Origin: Arenicola marina
Lineage: Eukaryota > Annelida > Polychaeta > Arenicolidae
NCBI GenBank assembly: GCA_964019135.1
Contig: OZ025249.1
Location: forward strand, 9,660,039 to 9,724,038
Direction: 5' to 3'
Length of the DNA: 64,000 nt
The position numbers and the translations under genes are program-made. The notes beneath the pieces were generated by a model that ran no database searches, was not told where the DNA came from, and saw only the letters and a list, made by a program, of their open reading frames with translations. Shown piece after piece: positions 1-10,668 of the stretch; within the stretch, counting starts at the first letter, position 1, and every line of letters starts with the position of its first letter.

Positions 1-77
1 TTAGAAAGATATCCCTATAAAGCAGATATTTTAAAACTAGTGCGACCTGGGGAGGTGGGCGACTCTGAAACTTGCGA

Positions 78-92
78 GGGGGGGGGGGGGGG
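78..92. repeat. poly-G run (15 G)
   Basis: Uninterrupted run of G seen directly. Similar runs occur at about 4459, 4485, 6403 and 63411, so G-runs are a recurring local feature; lengths may be unreliable in assembly. Confidence 0.9.
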
Positions 93-412
93 CTTGCCGT
101 TAAGAAAGAGTTAACCGCCTGCTGAAGCTTAGCGGCAAGGTGAATACAAAAATAACAGAAAAAGAAGATATGTTACTGAAGTAACTTTCGTTTTATAAGC
201 TCTATTGTAACCAAATTGGCTATAAAATAGGCCAAAAATGAATTGTCACAATTAATTGTGCCTTTTGGATACATGCAAATTTGGTAGAGAAAAATATTAT
301 TTGATGTGAAATAAATTGATAGACTCTATTGGTTGAAATTTGACCCTAAAAAAAAAAATCGAATTTAGTTCTGAAAAAATCCGACAGGCGGCACCCGCTC
401 TCGACCTTAATG

Positions 413-805
413 GAGCCCTAGCGGAGTGAGTCGAAGGCAGAGAGTGGCATTACGCAACAGTCAGCTGGAACGTGACAGATATGGCCTTGATCTCTGAAAA
501 TGGTCATTAATTCAAGGTAAGTTGATAACTTAAATCGAAGTTACAACAAAGTTACAACAGGTGAAACTCTGACTTACAAATAATCGGAGCCGAAACTGAA
601 AACTCTCTCAACAACACACGAAATTTATGGATTGTAACCTGAGCGATAATAGAAGCTTTTTCATTCATTGTCGTTTTCATAGATGATGCAATGGCAGGAA
701 CCCAATGGCAAGGCCAAGGGTGTATATCCACTCAACCATACCCTACTTTCGCTTCAAAATTGCATGTATCCTTGACCAATCTGCCAAGTTCAATTCCCTA
801 TTTGT
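413..805. repeat. dispersed repeat fragments (two blocks)
   Basis: Two blocks, at about 413-438 (GAGCCCTAGCGG...) and 736-805 (CCATACCCTACTTTCGC...), recur in this window at about 20845-20870 and 20442-20510 with roughly 85-90 percent identity by eye. The order of the blocks is reversed between the two places, so they are pieces of one or two dispersed families rather than a simple duplication. I do not recognise the family and see no coding potential. Confidence 0.55.
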
Positions 806-1415
806 AATATGAATAGGCATTGCCTAAGTTGCGAGCTCACCCAAATTTAAAGATAATAAAGGCCTAGCTCTTAGACCTGCTGTATCAACTGCAGCAGCCA
901 GCTCAGCTGTTCTAATCTTATAGGTTTCTAGACAACTAGACCCAAAACCAACATGGGTATAGTCTGATAGTTGGTTTAGTTAGCTTGGGGTCGAGTTGGC
1001 TTGGGGTTGAGCAGTTGAGTTGGTGATGGGTCGGTTGTGGGTCGAGTTGAGTCTTATATCTGCTGTGTTAGCTGAAGTAGTTTATATTCTTGAAGCTGCC
1101 TGTACTGAAATATCTTATACTTATAGAAATGATGTTTTTATCTATTTCTTTTAATTAAAAAAAAGATGGATGGCTTAGTTGTTTAACAGAAATATTTGGG
1201 CTTAAAGTCATATATGCAGAGAAATACAAAAATAAGTAGTTGCTTGAGTCTATAATTAATCATATTAGATCTATTTTATAATAATTAATATCTTATTAAT
1301 TTTTAATTATCTGATCCTTTTTTCCTTTTGCTAAAATTAAATATAGGTTGATGAGATATTTTTAAATCAAGTTTAAAGCTGGTCATAGATTTATAGCAAT
1401 CTATACTTATCTATG

Positions 1416-1888
1416 TGTAGTATTTCTGGCCCAGGCCCGAATGGACGCTGAAAGTTACTACTCCCCGCCCCTGGCGGGATTCAAACCATCAACCTTCGCA
1501 TCCAAAGCGAACACCTTACGCATTAGGCCAAAGGGAAATTCCCATTTGGCCCGAGGGGCTTGGTGTCTTTTATCCACCGGGCCTGGGCCGAGATATCACA
1601 CTCAACCCTTTCCCCAATCGACTGCGACCTCGCAGTGACTGCCACCACCATGCACCAGCCGTCAAACCGGACGCTGGCCATATCCTGGTCACAGCACCCA
1701 ATGTAGTATTTCTGGTCCCAGGCCCGAATGGACGCTGAATGTTACTACTCCCCGCCCCTGGCGGGATTCGAACCATCAACCTTCGCATCCAAATCAAAAC
1801 ACCTTACGCATTAGGCCAAAGGGAACTTCCCATTTGGCACGAGGCGCTTGGTGTCTTTTATCCACCGGGCCTGGGCCGAGATATCACA
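1416..1888 (-). mobile_element. TRIM-like miniature LTR element, older copy
   Basis: Two direct repeats of about 185 bp (1416-1600 and 1702-1888), each starting TG and ending CA, flank a non-coding core of about 100 bp. The same 4-bp word TATG lies directly outside both ends (1412-1415 and 1889-1892), as expected of a target-site duplication. A purine-rich tract beside one LTR suggests minus-strand orientation. Each LTR contains a tRNA-Arg-like stretch (minus strand, with a B-box-like GGTTCGAA or close variant). The LTRs differ at roughly 4 percent of positions, so this copy is older than the related element at 21055-21664. No gag or pol is present; it is a fossil of a non-autonomous element. 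Confidence 0.72.
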
Positions 1889-2083
1889 TATGTACCAGGT
1901 ATATGTTCATAACAAAGCTACACCCTTTCACAAAAAGTGCCCCAATATGGCCCAAAAAAAATGGATGACAATATATCCATAAATATTTCTATTTATATTA
2001 GAAGGACTTTAGTAGATCTATATCATTTCTATTAAAACTATTTTCGGAGGTAACTCCTTCATGAAAAACATAGTTTCATTGCC

Positions 2084-2395
2084 TGTTGTGACCTATCCAT
2101 GAGAACAGATACTGAACAATTGCTAAATACACCATGAGTATAATCTTCTTGAACACTCACACCATGTCAGAAGTATGTTTTATCATCATCCTTCTTCTTC
2201 TACCATTCTAGCAATCTATAACATGTTTTATAGCATGCTTTATGCGGTTGTGACCTGTCCATGAGACCATATACTGAACTGTTGCTAAATACACCACGAG
2301 TCAGTTTCTTGAACACTCACCACATGTCAGAAGTACAATGTATATTTTATCATCATTCGTCTTCTTCTATCATCCTAGATCTATACAATTTGCTA
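2084..2395. repeat. imperfect tandem duplication, ~163 bp period
   Basis: Two diverged copies starting at 2084 and 2247 share the order GTTGTGACC, CCATGAGA, ACTGAAC, TTGCTAAATACACCA, TTGAACACTCAC, CATGTCAGAAGTA and TTTTATCATCAT. No coding potential is visible. The copies differ by several small indels, so the duplication is not recent. Confidence 0.8.
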
Positions 2396-2764
2396 CCAAT
2401 GTAATACTGGTATCTCTCACAAAAAATGTTTTTAGAAAGTAAAGATAAAAAAAGATAAGTAAACTGGGCATATGTTAACAAATTTCCAGTGTATAAGTCA
2501 CACCCACCGATTTTGAGAAATTATTAGACTTGAGCCATAGATAAGTCGCACCAGTATATAAGTAAAATGAAGTAAACTGACCAGCTGTTAGTTACCTATT
2601 TACCGGTAGACACTTTTACATGCTAAACCCTGTTTATTATGTATACTTGGTATCTCTATTTGAAAGTAATACTGCTTGAGTAGGAGTAGTCCAGACAGTC
2701 TTCTGATCCTCAAAATGGTACACATTTGTGTTGCTTATCAATATGAGCTACTAAAACCGTTGTT

Positions 2765-2945
2765 TCAGTAATTGCTGCCTTTTTTATTCAACTTTTAATT
2801 CAATAATTGTTCCTTTTTTCTATTAAACTTTAAATCCAATAATTGTTGCCTTTTTTTATTAAACTTTTAATTCAATAATTGTTGCCTTTTTTATTAAACT
2901 TTTTATTGAATAATTGTTGCCTTTTTGATTAATATTTTAATTATT
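2765..2945. repeat. AT-rich tandem repeat, ~46 bp unit, 4-5 copies
   Basis: Repeats of TAATTGTTGCCTTTTTT followed by ATTAAACTTTTAATT, seen four to five times with small changes. Intergenic. Confidence 0.8.
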
Positions 2946-3460
2946 TGTCAGCAAGGGGATGTTGACAATACAAAGTACAACCATTTTTGTGTGAATATAC
3001 TCAAAGCTTGACATTTTAAGAGGGGCTGTTTAGTTTCGGGAAAAGGGATTTCATTCAGTATTTGTTAAACTGTTGATATCCTAGCTATTTTTGTCATAAA
3101 ATAGCCAGTGATATGTTTAATTTTCATGCCCAAATAGACTGGATATGAAAATATTTGTATGTCCTATATTGTTTTGTGATGGTAATCTAGATCTATTTTT
3201 GTCTAGCAGGGAAACCAGTTTTTGACATTTGACATTGAAAATTATTGTATTGGGACAATTTTAAACTTAAAATGTTGCTTTAAGAGGAATAAAATATATA
3301 CATTCTGCATTTGATTAAAAATCGTAATAATGGCATTAATTTAGATAAGTTATATAGATTAAAATCATTTGAAAATTAACAAAAATAGCACTGAAAAATG
3401 GCTATTTTTTCATATCATAGATGAGTGATATGGTTGTGAATAAATCTGAATTATCCTGTG

Positions 3461-3972
3461 GTGTCAAAAGTAGGCAAAATGTGTCAAAAATAGGAAATAG
3501 TAAGTCATGTTAACAATATATAATAAAATATTCTTAAAATATATACAGTTTTGGTTTAAACTCCTGTTTAATTTTTCTCAATTAAACTCTTCAAATTATA
3601 TATTTCAGGGGTGGAGGCATTTGAAATATAGGTTTGGAGTCTAGAAACCAGAATTAAATTGTTATATTTAAAAAGGCAAAAACTGCAGCTGAAATTTTGA
3701 TGTCCTTGAGATATGCGTCAGAATTAGGCAAAAGGTGTCAAATGTTAAGAAATAGTATAGATCTACCGGTATGAACAATATATACCGGTAATAAGATATT
3801 TACAGTTTTAGTTTAAAATCCTATGTAAGTTGTCTCAAATAAACTCTTCAAATTAGAGCTATATATATTTCATGGGTGGAGGCATCTAAAATATAGGTTT
3901 GGAATCATAATAGAGACCAGAATTAAATTGTTATATTTAAAAAGGCAAAAACTGCAGCTGAAATTTGATGTC
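3461..3972. repeat. imperfect tandem duplication, ~255 bp period
   Basis: Copies start near 3461 and 3715. Shared anchors in order are GTGTCA/GCGTCA, AGGCAAAA, ACAGTTTTGGTTTAAA, AAACTCTTCAAATTA, GGTGGAGGCAT and AATTGTTATATTTAAAAAGG. AT-rich, non-coding. Confidence 0.8.
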
Positions 3973-4228
3973 ATATGGAAAATTTAGTGTTTACACTACC
4001 TACTTTTTAGTTTTACAGTGACAGACAGTGGTTTAAAGCCAAAGGCCCCAATTGGCCCAAAATAACTCGGTCTAAACATGATACCAAATCATCAAAGTAA
4101 AACCTGCATTCCAAATAGCAATAGGCCTACTTCTGTCAGGGTCAACTGTGTTGACCACAGCAGTCCAGATTGATTTCATTCCTGTCTCCCTGACCATATC
4201 ATGACCATTATCATATGATATCTATGGC

Positions 4229-4327
4229 TAGCCTGAATGTTCAGACGTTAGAGTTTGACAGTCTAATGCTTACTGTTACAGTCACAAGAACAAGTGTCAA
4301 GACTGTACCGTCTGAACATTCAGGCTA
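4229..4327. mobile_element. 99-bp MITE with 9-bp target-site duplication
   Basis: Terminal inverted repeats of about 19 bp (TAGCCTGAATGTTCAGACG at the left, its complement at the right) enclose a short AT-rich core. The identical 9-bp word ATCTATGGC lies immediately outside both ends (4220-4228 and 4328-4336). A 9-bp duplication is typical of Mutator-like insertions, but the family assignment is inference. It cannot code for a transposase. Confidence 0.85.
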
Positions 4328-4401
4328 ATCTATGGCCAAAACAGGTAAACATACAGACTTTATCTGACTTGTTTTATTACCGCAAGGAGTGCAATCATGA
4401 T

Positions 4402-5542
4402 GATCCACGTAGGCTGTGGCCGCCAATGGCTGTGGCCGCCAATAGGCTGTGGCTGCCGGGGGGGGGGGGTTGAGGTAGCGGGAAGGGGGGGGGGGGTTAG
4501 CGCGGACCGGCGCGGCAGGGGAAATGGAATCCTGACAAGTGGACTTCATGGCACAGAACGTGTACTGATATTTTCAGGGCGTGAAATGGAAGACCTGACA
4601 AGTGGATCGTGTACTGTTATTTTCAGTGGAAGACAAGTGGACTTCGAGGCACAGATCGTGTACAGGTCTTGAAGTGGAAGACATAAATAAAGTGAAAATA
4701 CTTTGTTTTAAATTTCAACCTAAAAAAGATGAGTGAATATAAAGACGGGGCGGGTACGTTGCTGGCGACGCCATGTCTCTTCTGCGGGCCGGGAGCTGAG
4801 TCATAGGCCCCAGAGAGGCACGAGTCTGCACTCCACGCCGAGCCCTAGCAGCCTAGGCCGACGTCCCCCCAGAAGCCGCCGTCCGCGACGTGCCCCAGGC
4901 CGACGTCCAGACCGTTAAGCCGCTTAAAGGTGCATGTGGAGTTGTTTCGCTGTTTTTGAATGCCAAATTTGCGTATAAGAACACAAACCTAAGGCCCTAA
5001 GGTTCATAACAGACAATAAACACCTACCATATCGCTCACCAATTATCTGCCAATGAGCAAAACATTTCAAATTAATGAATTGCCCGCCACAAAAATGAAA
5101 ACTAGTGCTGATTTGAAACATCATAAACGTGTGTACACAAGTCGTTTACCGGTGCCACCGACAGGGGGCCCAAGCGCTAAATTATATGAGACAATAGAAG
5201 CGTCCGGAGCGCCACTTTTTCTTTGGCGGTGGCCGTTGACACTGCTTGTGGTCAAAGGTAACATTTCTTGTTTATGTTTATTTTGTTACAGCCGTTGCAA
5301 CGGTCAGCTCCACATGTAACTTTAATTAACACCCCTTGGGGGCCGGCGGGCATGTCTCGATCTCGACCTAACTTAATCTTAATCCCTCACTTAATGCCTC
5401 CTTTCAAGTTTGCCACTCCACCCCTTAACGAACTAAACAAACCAAACCCCAACAGAAAACACCCCCACCCGCCACCTACCCCGTCCCTCACGAGCTGCCA
5501 CCGGCGGCCACAGCCTATTGGCGGCCACAGCCTACGTACCCC
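4402..5542. mobile_element. candidate non-autonomous DNA transposon, ~1.14 kb
   Basis: Near-identical inverted ends (CGTAGGCTGTGGCCGCC and its complement) lie about 1.1 kb apart, and the word ATCATGAT directly flanks both (4394-4401 and 5543-5550), consistent with an 8-bp hAT-type duplication. The word is nearly self-complementary, which weakens the evidence. The interior carries G-runs and a second, nested inverted-repeat element at 4924-5325. Short open frames inside do not resemble a transposase. Confidence 0.6.
4924..5325. mobile_element. candidate nested MITE, ~400 bp
   Basis: Inverted ends TGCATGTGGAGTTG / complement of CAGCTCCACATGTA lie inside the 4402-5542 element. TTAA occurs at both outer limits, which could be a TTAA target duplication, but in AT-rich DNA this is weak. 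Confidence 0.4.
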
Positions 5543-5714
5543 ATCATGATCGCTCATGCTCCGTTAACGTAGCCCACTGCAAGTTGCCAAGACATAGGGT
5601 ATTCTGGGACAAGAGGCGCTCTTGCAAAACTCAATAAATCTTTTACACAATTGAGGGATTTTTTCATAGCTGTAAAGACCTTGAGCCTTCAAGAAAATGA
5701 TCAGGTCCGAGGTA

Positions 5715-5982
5715 GGGTATTAGCCAGAATTTTTTGTGCCAGCGAAAATTTAGGCTGGTAAAAAAGTTTGGAACACATTTGCAACTTGGCACCGGCTGAT
5801 CATTTTGAGCTTAGAATTTACAATTCAATATATAGCAGTATGATATAAATTGTGAGTGCTATAATTTTCTTCTATGCATCATGACCAAAAGGCACTTTTT
5901 TGGCAGGTAAACAGGAGTGTGTTGTCAGCCTAAAAAACTCCCCACCCAAAATTGAAACTGCTCAGGTCTCTGGCTAATACCC
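5715..5982. mobile_element. candidate TA-inserting MITE, 268 bp
   Basis: Perfect 14-bp inverted ends GGGTATTAGCCAGA flanked by TA on both sides (5713-5714 and 5983-5984), as in Tc1/mariner-type MITEs. The arms decay inward. No open frame of note. Confidence 0.7.
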
Positions 5983-5984
5983 TA

Positions 5985-7360
5985 GATCCCTCAGTAAAGC
6001 AAAATTGCTGTTGTCACCCAACTTGCATTCGCGGCTTTGTTGGCAGTAGCGGATCAGTGCATGATGCTCGTCTTTACCCCCAAAACCTCAGTATCTCAAA
6101 TACTGTAAAAAATTTGAAATGTGGGTAATCCATAGTGGTTTAATGTAAAGGGAAACAGCTAGATAAAAAGTAATTTGCATCCTTTTATATGCATACTTAA
6201 GAGATTTCCCAGTCTCCCATATGTGGAGCTCTGCCTGCACAAGGAAGAAGCTTTTGATGCCTATGCCATAGCATGGTTTGAACCGGTTCCTTGGGATGTT
6301 TCTATTCCTTGAATTGGGTGAATTAGGGCTAGGTTTAGACTACTGATTCAAGAGTCATTTGACTGATTAGTGCAAGGTCCCTCCCAGGTGTGTGTAAGGG
6401 GTGGGGGGGGGGGGGGGGAGGTTGGTCTTTTTTCTATACAACACATTCTATACAACAAGGTTGAACATTAATACTTTTCTGATGAGAAATCATATGTAAG
6501 TACAAATGTTTGGTCTATGCCTCTGATAGTATATTCTTTACAATGATGTGGCACCAATTCATATTATGTCATTACATTATGGAATTAATCCAGGATCACT
6601 GTGTAGAGGCATAAACCCTCTATTAAGCCATCACCATTGATTAAAAATAATTCTGTGCCCATGGTTTGTGGCCGTTTCGGGAATTATGGAGAAGTAGTGA
6701 GCAACACCCATGACATGAAAAAAGGTTACTACAGTTTGTGGTATTGATATTGTATATATTTTAATGCTAATACTAAACATATTTATTCATCATTTGGATA
6801 GATCTAGTGTTTGCTTGAAATTGCTGCCCTTATTGGTAAGTATGTTCAGCAAGCTATACGCCAGATAGACAGTTCTTTGATAAACCACTCTGCTTCATGG
6901 AATGAGCAGTTACATCGTCAAAAGTTGCTAGGAAATGTTGCCAAGTAATAAAAGTGGTGATTTTTCGATATTGACCTTATAGATGACACCCATTTGATCA
7001 TTGGGTGTCCACAGTTTTTACTGAGATTCAAACCTATACCAAATTTGTATATTGAACAAATATACCACCAGGGATAATTTATATAGAATTATGACAACAG
7101 GTGACAAGATGCTATGTACCATTGCAGCCGACACATATTACCTTTTTTAGAATATGGACGATTGTTCACTATGACCAAATAATATGTAAATGTATTTTAT
7201 TGTCGATGTGTGGACTAAGTTGTGGTGAATATAAACTTATTACAAGTTAGTAATATCCTTAACGTACTAATCTTATGCATCTTGAACACTACGTCTCATT
7301 TTATATTGCAGGGTCACATGTCTGGAATCATAGGATTAGTACCTCCCCCTAGCGACAGCC
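5985..7360. other. intergenic, no gene seen
   Basis: AT-rich DNA upstream of MPV17L2 with a 16-G run at 6403-6418. I found no exon, RNA gene or complete mobile element here. Confidence 0.6.
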
Positions 7361-7380
7361 CCACGTGTGTCACATGACTA
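7361..7380 (+). promoter_or_regulatory. possible E-box pair upstream of MPV17L2
   Basis: CACGTG (7362-7367) and GTCACATGAC lie within about 120 bp of the inferred start codon at 7477, in a GC-richer patch. E-boxes near the start are common for mitochondrial genes, but the transcription start is not visible. Confidence 0.35.
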
Positions 7381-7476
7381 CAGGCTCCACAGCGATTGCC
7401 GCTTTCATTTCAAGTCCTCGCGCCTCTGCGGAGTAGCCGCTGTGGGAAGACTAGGATAGCCAGCCCAGCGAGCGAT

Positions 7477-10400
7477 ATGGGTACCATCAGTAAGGCGGTG
7501 GGGGTCCTGTTTGCCCCACGATTCATTCTGTACACAAACACCGTTGGCTGCGGCACGTTGATGGGAGCTGGGGATGTCATTGTGCAGGGAGTGGAGATGA
7601 CTCAGGGGAAAACTATCCACAAGAAGATCAATTGGGCCCGCACAGGTTAGTACATCTACTATAAATAATGTAGATTGTGTTACAATTGGAATGTTTGCAT
7701 GCCGAAATTTTAATCCAGAATCTAGTTTATAATGTTGCAGTTTTTGTCGATCATTCGTCAATGTCAGCAAGAAACAGTATTGCAGGAGTGCTTATGTACC
7801 TAGATATAACGATGATTATGCTCGCTTATAAACTTTGCATGTCTGTGAGGTAAAAATTTACTGTTATACAGAGACTAAATTTTGAGTGATGATGATGCTG
7901 AAAGAACTGTTGGTTGTTCAAGGAACAACAGCTTCAGATACCGATATGGAGAGTGACGAGTTCGCAGTACTATAGCATACTGTCGCATACCCATTACCGA
8001 CTTCTCTTGTGTCTACAGCACGGATGTTCACCATGGGGATAGTCTTGGGTCCCTGCAACCATGGCTGGTACACCTTTCTGGATCGGCTTTTGCCCGGAAT
8101 AAAGGCGACCACGATTGTACAGAAGATTTTACTGGACCAAATCGTCGCATCGCCTTTCTTTGCTTTTACGTTTTTCATGGGTAAGTGCTGCTACAGGCGC
8201 CGCGTGACATGCCGTACAAACAGCGCAATTCAATGTAAGATAGCAAATTGTGTTATTGAGATATTACTGGTTGTTCACTACCATATATTTTACTCTAGTG
8301 CAGTGAAGCTCATGGAGTATGTACTAGCGTGCTTATATTCCTGACTGAGAGAAGGAACGGGTCGTATCCTATTGAACTTGTTCCGTATGTTGCATCCTTT
8401 GTGTTTGAAAGGTATGGGAACACTTGAAGGCCAGTCACCAAAAAGCAGCTGGACTGAATTTTCGCGGAAATTCTGGGCAGTGTACAAGGTAAGCCACTTT
8501 TTCGTCTTATCATTATGTGTCTGGCCCCTACAGAGAACTCTGGTTGCTCAGTTAATAGCACACTGAACGAATTTGATAAAATGTTAATCAATGATGGGTA
8601 GCTCTGGCGAGCAAATCGCGTGCTTGTACGGGATAAAAATGGCACACATTTGCATGTGCTCCTGTCGCAGTATCACACGTTTAGCATCACTCACTGTAGC
8701 ATCCAGGTGCTCGACACTGAAGGACTAGCTCAGAGTCGGCAGCCTGTGAAATTAAGAGGAACTAGACCTTCAAGAAACACGTAGAGACGAATCTATGGAG
8801 CTCATTAACGGTAGCCGCCCGTGAAATTCTCCGGTGACTGTAAAGCCGTGTAATTGGATAAGCCGCAAACTCTCTTTGACCCGTCAGTCGCTGACGAGGT
8901 GAATGAATGCATGGTATTGCGGGAGGGACGTTGATTGAGATGGAAACTGGAAAACCCCATGAAGGGAAATAGAAGCCGCCGCATTGCAGTTTATCGTCTG
9001 TAAAAACTCACCGGGAGCGGGACCCGGTAAATGACAAGACAAACGTCTTTAACTTTCTCGGTCGGTATGGATCTAGTGCTTCTTCTCAAAATATTCTCCA
9101 GGGGCTGGCCCGGTAGCTCAGTGGGCTAGAGCGCTCGCATTGAGTCACATGAGAGCCTAACGGCTCATGGCTCGATGGTTCGAGCCCCGCTGTGGCCATG
9201 TCTCTGTGATCGTAGGATAAAGATCCCAGGTCTTTCTTCGCAACAAGTAGGGAGTTACCCCCGAGGGCATGGCTCCATTCTTCCTTTCTTCTCCCATTGA
9301 CGCGATATGACCAAAAGTGGTTAAAGCGTCCTGAATATACAACCAAACAACCAACCAAATCTTCTCCAAATCATATAATCTCTTTAAAAATATTAGGCCA
9401 CATGCAAGTTGAGATCGTTCTTCCTGTTAGCGCGAACCGTTTATCCGTGTCGCCCAAGTATTTATTTGTACCAGTCAGTCTCTGTAGAATCCCTGACCCT
9501 GTTGTGTGACGGAGACGACGACGAAGTACAGTTTGTGTCATTTATTACTTCTGTAACAGTTTTGTACACGGTGGTGACCAGGAGACGAGTGACAAATATG
9601 AAACTGCGCATTAGTATGACAAAGAAACTTGGTGGCGCTGTCGCGGACTCAAACATAATTAGTACAGTTGAACGTTCAGTCCTTAATGCAGCAGACCCGG
9701 TATAGCCTATGAGTGCATAAAGGTGACTTTAAATATCAATTCTTTCATTTAATTAACACGGAGCCCTCGTGGTTGAGAGGTAGCGTTCTTGACTGCAGAC
9801 CAGAGGCGGTGGTTTCTGACGACACCTGTGTCAGGCAATATCAATGTCCTTTGAGAGTATTTGGCCTTGTGTGTGCACAGGTGGCATTGGACATCGATCA
9901 TTCTAATTACTACATAAAAAAGTATGTGGCTCCCATCATGGTAGATGTTGGCGCCTCGGGTTTGAGTTGTATGTGCCAGCTCATTGAGATTCATAATTTG
10001 TTTTCATGTTTTTTTTTCATGTGGCAAATATGTGAAAAATTGATGTATTTTTGTTTATAATTGTCGTTTTACTCGCAGGCTGACTGGACTGTATGGCCGG
10101 CTGCGCAAGCCGTAAACTTCTATGCGGTACCAACGCAGTTCAGGGTCATGTACGTCGGCGGTATCACGCTGTGCTGGAATACGTTCTTATCGTATATGAA
10201 GCATCAGGTGAGATATGCTCCTACGTTATTTATTGTTATCAGATACTTAAAAATAATAATAATTACGGTTCTTATTATATAATAATTAGTTCTTTGTAAG
10301 CACGTTAGAAATTTCAACTATAACGAAGATAAGAAAGCTAGGTCTATTTTATTTATCTTTCATTGTTTATCGATTTTTTATAAATATATGTTGCTTTACA

Positions 10401-10668
10401 TTCCCTTTGATTGCGAATTGTTATACATTTAAATACGCTTTGTTTTTAGTTTCACATTTGATTATTTTTATAACCGATTTCATTACATATACATATATAT
10501 CTTTTTATTATTTTCGACATTTGAGTACGAAGTAATATGAACTAAGGAATTTAACGTTCATGATTTGTTCAGCACTCGACAGCAATTCGGTAGCGTTGAC
10601 TTCACGAAACTTTCCTTTCTTTTCAGGATCAACGTGCAGTAATCAAGGAGATCACCGAGGAGAGTTGA
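7477..10668 (+). CDS. MPV17L2: MPV17-like protein 2
   Basis: Five coding exons are read as join(7477..7645, 8019..8180, 8412..8488, 10079..10207, 10627..10668), phases 1,1,0,0, all GT-AG, giving 192 residues (human is about 206). The product is an inner-mitochondrial-membrane protein of the Mpv17/PMP22 family; the human protein binds the mitoribosome large subunit and helps its assembly. Family marks: [14 protein letters not shown] near residue 20-33, [29 protein letters not shown], the LEGQ segment before KFWAVYK, and [26 protein letters not shown] near the C-terminus. These follow MPV17L2 more closely than MPV17 or PXMP2. The ATG at 7477 matches the vertebrate N-terminus; an in-frame ATG at 7396 would add 27 residues. 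Intron 3 holds a SINE. Confidence 0.93.
9101..9354 (+). mobile_element. tRNA-derived SINE, family A, full length
   Basis: The head has A-box-like GGTAGCTCAGTGGGCTAGAGC-type sequence and a B box GGTTCGAGCCCC; the tail ends in CCAACCAACC-type repeats. Flanking words AAATATTCTCCA and AAATCTTCTCCA look like a target-site duplication of about 12 bp. It lies in the sense direction in intron 3 of MPV17L2. The same family occurs reversed at 12936-13050, 57081-57336 and 59786-60041. Confidence 0.88.
9755..9830 (+). repeat. possible tRNA-like SINE head fragment
   Basis: GTGGTTGAGAGGTAGCG followed about 35 bp later by GGTGGTTTCTGACG loosely resembles A and B boxes. A distantly similar piece (GAGTGGTAGCG) is at about 32025. 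Weak evidence; no ends or duplication seen. Confidence 0.3.

Noticed and set aside
5053-5549. Small plus-strand frames near 5.1-5.5 kb
   Set aside because: They fall inside nested inverted-repeat elements and show no family motif or splice support.
9109-9200. tRNA gene
   Set aside because: A and B boxes are present but the flanking body, tail repeats and duplications show a SINE head; the same applies at 12900, 27150, 57330 and 60035.
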